Origin: Symsagittifera roscoffensis
Lineage: Eukaryota; Xenacoelomorpha; Acoela; Convolutidae
Direction: 5' to 3'
Assembly (NCBI RefSeq): GCF_963678635.1
Contig: NC_087065.1
Span: 12,731,579-12,795,578, forward strand
DNA: 64,000 bases
In this document: positions 34,718 to 44,995 of the stretch, piece by piece
Position numbering within the stretch: the first letter of the stretch is position 1
Layout: each line of letters begins with the position of its first letter
Program-made: the position numbers and the translations under genes
Notes under the pieces: model-generated
What the model was told of the DNA's origin: nothing
The model's database searches: none
Seen by the model: only the letters and a program-made list of their open reading frames with translations

Positions 34718-36006
34718 TGTCCAAAGAGCGGGCCACTAACTGGGAACTACACGACGGGGCAGAAGATGGCTATTTTGACGAGGAAAAGGACAGCACGTCG
34801 GACCCAGAAGAAAACATACTACTAGCTAGGACTTTCAGCCTACAAACAACTACGGACGTCACTATCCGAACTTCAGATCCACTGGCAAAAAGAAAAGCAG
34901 TAATGGGAGGTAACTTATATAGAAAGGTGACTAACAGGAAAAATAGGGACCCTTATTTTAATCTGGTTAAGAAGGATATCATCGTTTCTTCAGAGCACAC
35001 AGTACTCTCGACAACGGTCACGTTTTACGTAACTCGGATCTGGCTATAAAAGGAAAAATACTCCCAGGGCCCAAAAAGATAATAGTGAATCAGACACCCA
35101 CTGGGCATAATCTCCATACTCATTCGAGTTTAGCTGGGAAAAGGAAACTCTCTCCACCGAAGAAATCTGGATCGACACCCGCTGGTCACTCGAGTCAAGG
35201 CACCCCGAGAACAGAGAACACCAGAGCAGGGACTAGCGCACCGACCGCGAGCACGGCCACTCAAGACTCTCCAAGATTTTCTTCAGGTTCATCTTCCTTA
35301 AATCTAGATACGTAGGACGGGATAATCGAGGATTACTTTGACGATGTGACCAATAATAACGTACCTCAAAATCTCCATACCGAGTCTAATCAGGGCTTAA
35401 GTATTACAGGTCCCGTCGAATCCCTACTACTGAGCTCAGAAAGGATAGTGAACAACGACCCATGGGAGATTGCTGTCATCCACGACGCGAGTACTACTGA
35501 AGGATCACAGGACAATCCAATTATGGTAGACAGTATTCCGGAACAGACGATCAGCGTGACTCCAAAGATCCGAAACTCTAGGCCACGCAGAAATGTGCCC
35601 CGCCCCACAGTTTTACGGAAATCGGAGATTTATAGACGTGGTGCAAGAAAAAGACGACCTAGGGGCGTCAACTACCTTATTCTCTCCGGCACCGGACTCC
35701 CACAGGTCTACTTTCTCGGTCAACTCCCCTTCTGACCTTTTGACTCCATTAGCGGAGGCGCCTTCCAGACAGATTCTCGTCGCAGAAACTACGTTGTCCT
35801 GGTCTTCAAGGAACTCCCTCCCGACGGTCTGACTTGCAACATCTACCACGAACACTCACTTTCACGAGAATTCTTCGGACTCAAATTTAACTTACCCGAA
35901 CTCAAAGGACCCCACGCTAGAGGTGGACACCTATAGCGAGATCTCATCGACTATAGATTCGGAAGTGAGGGCTAAATTGGATGAGTTTGAGGACCAATTC
36001 TTGTAA
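34718..36006 (+). pseudogene. Long C-terminal pol tail of element 1
   Basis: About 430 codons' worth of polar, Ser/Thr/Pro-rich sequence spread over three frames (34666-35049, 35085-35315, 35346-35735 and about 35593-36006), ending DEFEDQFL and TAA at 36004. No env, chromodomain or other known domain is recognised. Elements 2 and 3 carry a tail of similar size. Confidence 0.55.
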
Positions 36007-36265
36007 TCGACATATCAATTCAAACTTAACAAAATAATTCTGTCATCCATATTTTACCGCCGGACTTTTTAATTTTACCTGTAGATACAATTGTTAATGT
36101 ATATGTTGTGGATTAGTTTTATTTAGTTAGTTGCCGTATTCTGTAAATTTTGTAATTCTGTATATTTACCCTCAGGGCGCAGTTTGTAAAATTCTTCCAT
36201 TTTCGGAGGGGGAAAAAGGGTGTATATAGAGTTATATAGTTAGTTTGCAGTTTCATTTTTTTTCC

Positions 36266-36275
36266 GGGTGGGAAA
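36266..36275 (+). promoter_or_regulatory. Polypurine tract of element 1
   Basis: GGGTGGGAAA immediately precedes the 3' LTR. This is the usual position of the plus-strand primer. Confidence 0.7.
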
Positions 36276-36480
36276 TGTTGTGATTTGTTTTTAGTATCTT
36301 GTAATGACCTTCGGTATTTTAATTAATACCAGTTTAGTTACGAGCATTGGTCGATATGAACGGAAGTTCAGTTGTCCTTTTTAACGTTCTTAATTCAACT
36401 ACTTCCTTTTAACGTTTTAATTTTTAAGCTTATGTACATACTTTGTACATATAGAACCATAGAATTAGAATAGTTTATTA
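36276..36480 (+). repeat. 3' LTR of element 1
   Basis: 205 bp, TGTTGTG...TTTATTA, followed by the target duplication ACCAT (36481-36485). Confidence 0.92.
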
Positions 36481-36529
36481 ACCATCTCCCCCCCAATTTG
36501 AAGCTAAGAAAACTAACTTTGTGATGATG

Positions 36530-37100
36530 GAGGACGGCTTTCCGGATTGGCTGGACAAGCAGTTTTGAAACGCACACAGGAGTGCAAGAAAAGTATTGGG
36601 ACAGAACAAATCATTCCTGGTGATAATTCTCAGGGAACCCCATGCGACTCGACTGATGAAAAGGTCCCGATATGGTCGAATGAAAAAAAAAACAAAACAA
36701 AAAAACATTTGAACTGTGAGACAGACCATATGTTGTGATGGCCAGGATGTCCGAAATCATTCACAAGGTATCGAAGGGGTCCAATCAGAGTAAGATAAAT
36801 TCCTGCATTTTAACAAGTTGAAGCAGTTAGTTAGGGGCCAATGAAACCAAATGAAACCGCTGCAAGGAAGCAATTGACACCTTACCAGTCAGTTGACTTC
36901 TTTGCTGACCCAGAAATTTATGGCATAGAAAAGCAACCGTGGAAAAACAACCGGGAAGCGTTCACGCAACTAAGATTGCAGTCAGAAGGGAAGAAGAGCC
37001 TGCGAATCTCCAGGACGAAGCTGAAAGCAGACTTCCGGGACAGGCGTCAGCAGTGAGTTAGGGCAAATTCCAGAAGCTACAGATGCAAGTCGCCCCAGCC
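36530..37100 (+). pseudogene. Second remnant of the older gypsy integrase C-terminus
   Basis: Diverged repeat of about 29190-29730. The paired blocks are DWLDKQF..AHRSARKVLG (against KWLVEQIRDAHSRARAIHG), then PYVVMARMSE and a HFNKLKQLV-like block. Several stops. Together with the 28890-29530 remnant it brackets element 1. Confidence 0.6.
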
Positions 37101-37480
37101 CGATAGGTGGGCCATCTGTACGCTTTGGGATCGACGAGTTCGAGAGTTAAAACTAGTTTTCTAGAGAACAAATTTCATCCAACTCTTCAATGCCAGATTA
37201 TATCTAATTGCGATCCCACCTCTGCCTATTGTGTAATTTTTGAACTCTGACTTCTTTTTTAAAGGCGATTTTGAGTTGGACTACGCAGAGTCAAACTTCA
37301 AATCAGTTACGTCTCATAGCTAAAATACTCCTTGCACGATGGTGCTTACTATTTTGATGAATCAGATTGAACCTTAATGGGACTGACTAATGGGTCCGCG
37401 ATTACATTTTAAGTAAGAGCCAGTACATTTAGTTGACCTCAGTTTAGTGTGGAAAAAGTAAATTTACACTTTTGAAAGAC

Positions 37481-37567
37481 TATTATGGGTATCTAACACC
37501 AGCATTATTTAGGACGGCTTTAAAAAGAAGCCGTCCTAAAAAATGCTGGTGTTAGATACCCATAATA
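37481..37567. repeat. Near-perfect 40-bp stem hairpin
   Basis: Arms 37481-37520 and 37528-37567 pair with a single mismatch around a 7-nt loop (TAAAAAG). The arm begins TATTATGGGTATC and includes AGGACGGCTT next to the loop. It could be a minimal MITE or a precursor of a small RNA; the sequence alone does not decide. Confidence 0.85.
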
Positions 37568-37966
37568 GTATCTAACATCATGTATCACAAATTTTTAATG
37601 ATCAAATTTAATGATCAAATTTATTGGCCGGCTGGAAACTTTGTTTTTTTTTGTCAAAAAGCTCATTAAGTGGCATATTTGGTGTTTCAGTTCCTTGCTA
37701 CCATATTTCAGATAAAAATTTGAAACTTATGAGCTGCAACTCTATTAGCATGTAATTTTCAGATTGAGTTTTTGGTGAGGTGCTCAGTTCAATTTTGGTA
37801 ATTTTAATACAAAAAGTATCACTTAAGATTTAAACGCCGAGCGTTTTGAAAAAATCAGAGCAATTTTATATAACATCATTTTATTACTGTCCGATCAAAA
37901 CAATTGATGGCTAAGTTGTTCTATTCTAAAGTAAATTTAGATTTTAATTCAGGCAACAAAAATCAG
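37568..37966. other. Non-coding sequence before the tandem array
   Basis: AT-rich sequence with no supported feature. Confidence 0.5.
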
Positions 37967-38919
37967 GCAATGGAAGATCAGACAACACTTTAATCGCTTC
38001 CTTCGTAGTGCGCACACCAGTTCGATTATTTTTTGCGCGGAGCTTAACAATCTGATGATAGTTAAAATAACAAAGGTGTTTGACAAACTGATGATCATGT
38101 TTGAGCAAAGGGGAGAAAAACAAACGGATTAATCGGTGAAGACTATTCAAATTGTTTGGGGGACGGGTTTCGCAAACAGTTGCAAAACATTCGTTGAAAA
38201 GAGATCGTGAAAGTATGCAATTCAACTATTCAACAAATTCAGTTATGCCATTGTTGCACCTTTTTTTTCCTGATTACTTGCAGAGTGAGGAAGTTGGTAT
38301 TAAACAGTCCTGTTTAAGTACTGAAGCATTGATATCGCATTACTGGTTTTCCGATCTCAATTTTGCAATCTCTAATCATAAATAAAGTGACATTGTCCAG
38401 TGGCATCATAAAGTTTTTAGCATGTTTTTCTGTGCATTTATCTCAATATACGAAAGCAAATGGGATGGAAGAGATATTATGACTTTGAAAAAGAAGAAAA
38501 AACTCAAACCTCAGTTTTGGAGTTTTGACCTCGAATCTTTTTCTGCATTGTAAAAACTGCTCATCAAACAATTTCATATATGGAAAATGTGGAAAACGTT
38601 TATAAAAGCAATATTTCCATGCACTCCATTCTTGGAATTGTATGATCAATTGTTTTTGTCTGTAAATCTTTGATGAGCGTTTTTAGTGCTCGACTGATAG
38701 CCATCAAACACGGAATTTTTAATTGCATATTTTTGCATTTCAACCCTTATGCAAAAAAAAATCACCGGGTTTACCCCAGGTATTAGAAAATTGAACAGAC
38801 AACCGAGTCTTTCTTTAAAAAAGCTACCCTCAGACACACTTGTGGGTTACTGTAAGGATTTTCCATAGTTATCATGATGTTCTAATTGTTAATGGTGCCA
38901 GTAATTCTCGTGCATCTTT

Positions 38920-39323
38920 CTAAGCATCCATTAGAAAATAAAACACCAGTAGGACTGTCGTCATGTTCAGAACGTGCCATATCCAGAAGGCTCTATCAAT
39001 AAAAATAGCCAAATAGCGCCATTGCTGAGCCGAGCACTCCAATTCCAGTTCACTTGTCTTCTCTTTCTGGTTCGGGCTCTCCTGGACATTCAGTTTCTCC
39101 GTTAAATCAACCTTTCTTTTTGGTTCAAGTCGAAAATCAGAGTCTGCATTTTCGGAGCTCGGTTTCTCGCTAAATCGGTCTTCTTTTTGATCGGATCTTC
39201 GAGAACGTTTGAATGGGACTGGACATGGTTTCAAGAATAGGTATCCAACAAACTTGCTCGAGATGAGACGCTGCAGCCATTCGTACATCACCAAATAAGG
39301 GGAATTGTTGTGAATGTTGACGA
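38920..39323 (-). CDS. Cys-loop receptor terminal exon (M3-M4 loop and M4), distal copy c
   Basis: Same structure as 43301-43704: acceptor TTTTAG, phase-1 entry, VNIHNNS start, basic and acidic cytoplasmic loop, M4 segment and the C-terminus FYFLMDA with a TAG stop. It is the most diverged of the three. Visible changes are Pro for Ser and Trp for Phe near the start of the loop, Ser for Lys before LELE, and Leu for Phe at the start of M4. The frame is fully open, so it could be an alternative last exon; it lies about 4.4 kb beyond the nearest copy and may equally be an unused duplicate. Confidence 0.75.
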
Positions 39324-41104
39324 CTAAAATGTTCTTTTTTATACATAATTTTCATATCAAAGATCGCTATTCGACCATTAATTGGTTTTTTGAGGTTCTT
39401 TTTTTTTGAAATAACAACTTTTTGTGTCCGAGGGAGAGATCACCGTTTGACCATTAACTAGTTATATGAGGTTGACATAACGTCTTTTTTAATTTTGGTT
39501 TGGAATATTGCTAGTCATACATCCAATAGATTGGAAACTGTATGACTTGCCATTTCAGTGAATGGCGATCAACCAGAGTAGCCATGGATACCAATTAAAG
39601 AGGAGAGACTGGAAAAAAAAAACATTTCAACCGGCAATTTTGTCTTTCAGTTACAGCGATTTTAGATGCTTGAAAAATCGTTTTTTTTCTACCTTCTAAA
39701 GAGACCGCAAACTTTTCTGGAAGCAATTCATTGGTTAAAAGGAAAACATAACAACGCACAATTTCAATCAAGATTAATCAGTAGAATAATGTGTCTCCGC
39801 GTGTTTTTGTTCGTATAATAAAATATTACGGACAGGTACTTTACGGATCTCGTAATATAATACCACGATTTTGTCAAAATTGCCTTCTTCGGCCAAACTA
39901 CACCTTTATAAGACGCTTCATTTGAAAATTAAAAACCGGTCTTAAAATCTATCAAAAATCAATTGCAAATTCATCTATCAAAGTTTTATTGACTCCAAAG
40001 AACCTCGTTGAATTACTTCTTAGTATAAACCTAGTCTGCAAGTAATATGTTTGTGGAATCCGCAAAATTTAAACAGAGTCCGCTTTTACATTCAATTTGG
40101 TGAGAGCAACTAAAAGATTGCTAGAATCAGCTCAAAAGTGAACAAAAAAGCAATGGAAGATCAGACAACACTTTAATCGCTTCCTTCGTAGTGCGCACAC
40201 CAGTTCGATTATTTTTTGCGCGGAGCGTAACAATCTGATGATAGTTAAAATAACAAAGGTGTTTGACAAACTGATGATCATGTTTGAGCAAAGGGGAGAA
40301 AAACAAACGGATTAATCGGTGAAGACTATTCAAATTGTTTGGGGGACGGATTTCGCAAACAGTTGCAAAACATTCGTTGAAAAGAGATCGTGAAAGTATG
40401 CAATTCAACTATTCAACAAATTCAGTTATGCCATTGTTGCACCTTTTTTTTTTCCTGATTACTTGCAGAGTGAGGAAGTTGGTATTAAACAGTCCTGTTT
40501 AAGTACTGAAGCATTGATATCGCATTACTGGTTTTCCGATCTCAATTTTGCAATCTCTAATCATAAATAAAGTGACATTGTCCAGTGGCATCATAAAGTT
40601 TTTAGCATGTTTTTCTGTGCATTTATCTCAATATACGAAAACAAATGGGATGGAAGAGATATTATGACTTTGAAAAAGAAGAAAAAACTCAAACCTCAGT
40701 TTTGGAGTTTTGACCTCGAATCTTTTTCTGCATTGTAAAAACTGCTCATCAAACAATTTCATAAATGGAAAATGTGGAAAACGTTTATAAAAGCAATATT
40801 TCCATGCACTCCATTCTTGGAATTGTATGATCAATTGTTTTTGTCTGTAAATCTTTGATGAGCGTTTTTAGTGCTCGACTGATAGCCATCAAACACGGAA
40901 TATTTAATTGCATATTTTTGCATTTCAACCCTTATGCAAAAAAAAATCACCGGGTTTACCCCAGGTATTAGAAAATTGAACAGACAACCGAGTCTTTCTT
41001 TAAAAAAGCTACGCTCAGACACACTTGTGGGTTACTGTAAGGGTTTTCCATAGTTATCATGATGTTCTAATTATTAATGGTGCCAGTAATTCTCGTGCAT
41101 CTTT

Positions 41105-41508
41105 CTAAGCATCCATTAGAAAATAAAACACCAGTAGGACTGTCGTCATGTTCAGAACGTGCCATATCCAGAAGGCTCTATCAATAAAAATAGCAAAATA
41201 GCGCCATTGCTGAGCCGAGCACTCCAATTCCAGTTCTTTTGTCTTCTCTTTCTGGTTCGGGCTCTCCTGGACATTCAGTTTCTCCGTTAAATCAACCTTT
41301 CTTTTTGGTTCAAGTCGAAAATCAGAGTCTGCATTTTCGGAGCTCGGTTTCTCGCTAAATCGGTCTTCTTTTTGATCGGATCTTCGAGAACGTTTGAATG
41401 GGACTGGACATGGTTTCAAGAATAGGTATCCAACAAACTTGCTCGAGATGAGACGCTGCAGAAATTCGTACATCACCAAATAAGAGGAATTGTTGTGAAT
41501 GTTGACGA
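41105..41508 (-). CDS. Cys-loop receptor terminal exon, middle copy b
   Basis: The protein encoded from the loop onward is identical to copy a at 43301-43704, with the same acceptor (TTTTAG before TCGTCAAC), phase and TAG stop. Use as an alternative 3' exon is possible because the acceptor is retained in each unit. If transcripts end after copy a, it is never reached. Confidence 0.78.
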
Positions 41509-43300
41509 CTAAAATGTTCTATTTTATACATAATTTTCATATCAAAGATCGCTATTCGACCATTACTTGGTTTTTTGAGGTTCTATTTTTTTAAAATAAC
41601 AACTTTTTGTGTCCGAGGGAGAGATCGCCGTTTGACCATTAACTAGTTATATGAGGTTGACATAACGTCTTTTCGTTTTCATTAGGAGAAAAAATTTTGG
41701 TTTGGAAAATTGCTAGTCATACATCCAATAGAATGGAAACTGTATGACTTGCCATTTCAGTGAATGGCGATCAACCAGAGTAGCCATGGATACCAATGAA
41801 AGAGGAGAGACTGGAAAAAAAAACATTTCAACCAGCAATTTTGTCTTTCAGTTACAGCGATTTTAGATGCTTGAAAAATCGTTTTTTTTACCTTCTAAAG
41901 AGACCGCAAACTTTTCTGGAAGCAATTCATTGGTTAAAAGGAAAACATAACAACGCACAATTTCAATCAAGATTAATCAGTAGAATAATGTGTCTCCGCG
42001 TGTTTTTGTTCGTATAATAAAATATTACGGACAGGTACTTTACGGATCTCGTAATATAATACCACGATTTTGTCAAAATTGCCTTCTTCGGCCAAACTAC
42101 ACCTTTATAAGACGCTTCATTTGAAAATTAAAAACCGGTCTTAAAATCTATCAAAAATCAATTGCAAATTCATCTATCAAAGTTTTATTGACTCCAAAGA
42201 ACCTCGTTGAATTACTTCTTAGTATAAACCTAGTCTGCAAGTAATATGTTTGTGGAATCCGCAAAATTTAAACAGAGTCCGCTTTTACATTCAATTTGGT
42301 GAGAGCAACTAAAAGATTGCTAGAATCAGCTCAAAAGTGAACAAAAAAGCAATGGAAGATCAGACAACACTTTAATCGCTTCCTTCGTAGTGCGCACACC
42401 AGTTCGATTATTTTTTGCGCGGAGCTTAACAATCTGATGATAGTTAAAATAACAAAGGTGTTTGACAAACTGATGATCATGTTTGAGCAAAGGGGAGAAA
42501 AACAAACGGATTAATCGGTGAAGACTATTCAAATTGTTTGGGGGACGGATTTCGCAAACAGTTGCAAAACATTCGTTGAAAAGAGATCGTGAAAGTATGC
42601 AATTCAACTATTCAACAAATTCAGTTATGCCATTGTTGCACTTTTTTTTCCTGATTACTTGCAGAGTGAGGAAGTTGGTATTAAACAGTCCTGTTTAAGT
42701 ACTGAAGCATTGATATCGCATTACTGGTTTTCCGATCTCAATTTTGCAATCTCTAATCATAAATAAAGTGACATTGTCCAGTGGCATCATAAAGTTTTTA
42801 GCATGTTTTTCTGTGCATTTATCTCAATATATGAAAACAAATGGGATGGAAGAGATATTATGACTTTGAAAAAGAAGAAAAAACTCAAACCTCAGTTTTG
42901 GAGTTTGAACCTCGAATCTTTTTCTGCATTGTAAAAACTGCTCATCAAACAATTTCATATATGAAAAATGTGGAAAACGTTTATAAAAGCAATATTTCTA
43001 TGCACTCCATTCTTGGAATTGTATGATCAATTGTTTTTGTCTGTAAATCTTTGATGAGCGTTTTTAGTGCTCGACTGATAGCCATCAAACACGGAATATT
43101 TAATTGCATATTTTTGCATTTCAACCCTTATGCAAAAAAAAATCACCGGGTTTACCCCAGGTATTAGAAAATTGAACAGACAACCGAGTCTTTCTTTAAA
43201 AAAGCTACGCTCAGACACTCTTGTGGGTTACTGTAAGGGTTTTCCATAGTTATCATGATGTTCTAATTATTAATGGTGCCAGTAATTCTCGTGCATCTTT

Positions 43301-43704
43301 CTAAGCATCCATTAGAAAATAAAACACCAGTAGGACTGTCGTCATGTTCAGAACGTGCCATATCCAGAAGGCTCTATCAATAAAAATAGCAAAATAGCGC
43401 CATTGCTGAGCCGAGCACTCCAATTCCAGTTCTTTTGTCTTCTCTTTCTGGTTCGGGCTCTCCTGGACATTCAGTTTCTCCGTTAAATCAACCTTTCTTT
43501 TTGGTTCAAGTCGAAAATCAGAGTCTGCATTTTCGGAGCTCGGTTTCTCGCTAAATCGGTCTTCTTTTTGATCGGATCTTCGAGAACGTTTGAATGGGAC
43601 TGGACATGGTTTCAAGAATAGGTATCCAACAAACTTGCTCGAGATGAGACGCTGCAGAAATTCGTACATCACCAAATAAGAGGAATTGTTGTGAATGTTG
43701 ACGA
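43301..43704 (-). CDS. Cys-loop receptor terminal exon, proximal copy a
   Basis: Last coding exon of a nicotinic-type ligand-gated ion channel subunit, 404 bp. It begins TC GTC AAC ATT CAC after the acceptor TTTTAG and joins in phase to the donor at 44560/44561, giving the VVNIH run that follows M3 in nicotinic receptors (family pattern LNVHHR). It then has a short, charged M3-M4 cytoplasmic loop of about 85 residues rich in Lys, Arg, Glu and Ser, a pre-M4 segment, and M4 (about FAIFIDRAFWIWHVLNMTTV to FYFLMDA). As the copy nearest the M1-M3 exon it is the most likely one used. Confidence 0.88.
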
Positions 43705-44560
43705 CTAAAATGTTCTATTTTATACATAATTTTCATATCAAAGATCGCTATTCGACCATTACTTGGTTTTTTGAGGTTCTATTTTTTTAAAATAACAACT
43801 TTTTGTGTCCGAGGGAGAGATCGCCGTTTGACCATTAACTAGTTATATGAGGTTGACATAACGTCTTTTCGTTTTCATTAGGAGAAAAAATTTTGGTTTG
43901 GAAAATTGCTAGTCATACATCCAATAGAATGGAAACTGTATGACTTGCCATTTCAGTGAATGGCGATCAACCAGAGTAGCCATGGATACCAATTAAAGAG
44001 GAGAGACTGGAAAAAAAAACATTTCAACCAGCAATTTTGTCTTTCAGTTACAGCGATTTTAGATGCTTGAAAAATCGTTTTTTTTACCTTCTAAAGAGAC
44101 CGCAAACTTTTCTGGAAGCAATTCATTGGTTAAAAGGAAAACATAACAACGCACAATTTCAATCAAGATTAATCAGTAGAATATTGTGTCTCCGCGTGTT
44201 TTTGTTCGTATAATAAAATATTACGGACAGGTATTTTACGGATCTCGTAATATAATACCACCAATTTTGTCAAAATTGCCTTCCTCGGCCAAACTGTACC
44301 TTTATAAGACGCTTCACTTGAAAATCAAAAACCGGCCTTAAAATCTATCAAAATTCAATCGCAAATCCATCTATCAAAGTTTTATTGACTCCAAAGAACC
44401 TCGTTGAATTACTTCTTAGTATAAACCTAGTCTGCAAGTAATATGTTTGTGGAATCCGCAAAATTTAAGGAGAGTCCGCCTTTACATTCAATTTGGTGAG
44501 AGCAACTAAAAGATTGCTAGAATCAGATCAAAAGTGAACATAAAAGTATTAATGACTGAC

Positions 44561-44995
44561 CCATGACTGCAGTGACACAAGTCCAAGTAAGGTGAAAAGT
44601 GATACAAGCTATCAAGTAGATCAGATAGGGCACGTTGTGCGAGCTAGCAGGCAGAATGTCCACCAGGGTGCCATAGGTCACGATCTCAGTTAGCAGAATG
44701 GTCACTGCAAAAGAAACTTTCTCCCCCGAGTCAGCTGGTATGAAGAAAGTCACCGCGGATAGCAAGTATAGAACCACACAGGGGTACACGAATACAATCT
44801 GGTAGAATAATGGTCGACGTTTGAATTTGATGGTCACTTGGATAATTTCTCTGGTCGGAACTCCGTGCCAAACAAGTAGGGTTTTTTGGATTTCGGGGGC
44901 TTCCACTAGAATCCATTGGTCATGAGGTGTGAAGTATTGTAAAGGCATTTGGTACTTATTTGATCCAGTGTCAGAATAGTAGCTGGACTCTAGGT
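44561..44995 (-). CDS. Cys-loop receptor exon with M1, M2 and M3
   Basis: 435-bp exon, phase 1 in and 1 out, with acceptor TTTTTTAG and donor GTCAGT. It encodes the end of the ligand-binding domain and then M1 (LFYQIVFVYPCVVLYLLSAV), a SGEK loop, the pore-lining M2 and M3. Glu before Lys in GEK (position -1') is typical of cation-selective channels, and Leu at 9' (the gate) is kept. Position 11' is Glu and 20' is Asp. No adjacent Cys-Cys pair is found before M1, so by the usual rule it is a non-alpha-type subunit. It is the only copy of this exon in the window. Confidence 0.92.

Larger units (their letters stand above)
30081..36480 (+). mobile_element. Ty3/gypsy-like LTR retrotransposon, element 1 (full-length, inactive)
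   Basis: A 6.4-kb element with two 205-bp LTRs, a 5-bp target duplication, gag with zinc knuckles, and pol in the gypsy order protease, reverse transcriptase, RNase H, integrase, followed by a long tail. At least five frame changes and a nonsense codon break the coding region. The LTRs differ at 8 of 205 positions (about 4%), so the insertion is older than element 3. No env frame is recognised. Confidence 0.93.
37967..44545 (-). repeat. Three tandem 2.2-kb copies carrying the receptor's last exon
   Basis: Unit boundaries, judged from the GCAATGGAAGATC landmark, are 37967, 40150 and 42349; the last unit ends near 44545, about 16 bp from the donor of the M1-M3 exon. Unit lengths are 2183, 2199 and 2197 bp. 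The two units nearer the gene body (40150 and 42349) are almost identical, and the distal one (37967) is more diverged, indicating two successive duplications. Each unit holds intron sequence with the acceptor, the terminal exon and downstream sequence. A 93-codon minus-strand frame (for example 42326-42607) is kept in all three, but the whole unit is conserved, so it is not evidence of coding. Confidence 0.93.

Noticed and set aside
42326-42607. 93-codon minus-strand frame present in all three tandem units (also 37944-38225 and 40127-40408)
   Set aside because: Conserved only because the whole 2.2-kb unit is duplicated. It has no domain and lies downstream of the terminal exon; it could be 3' UTR.
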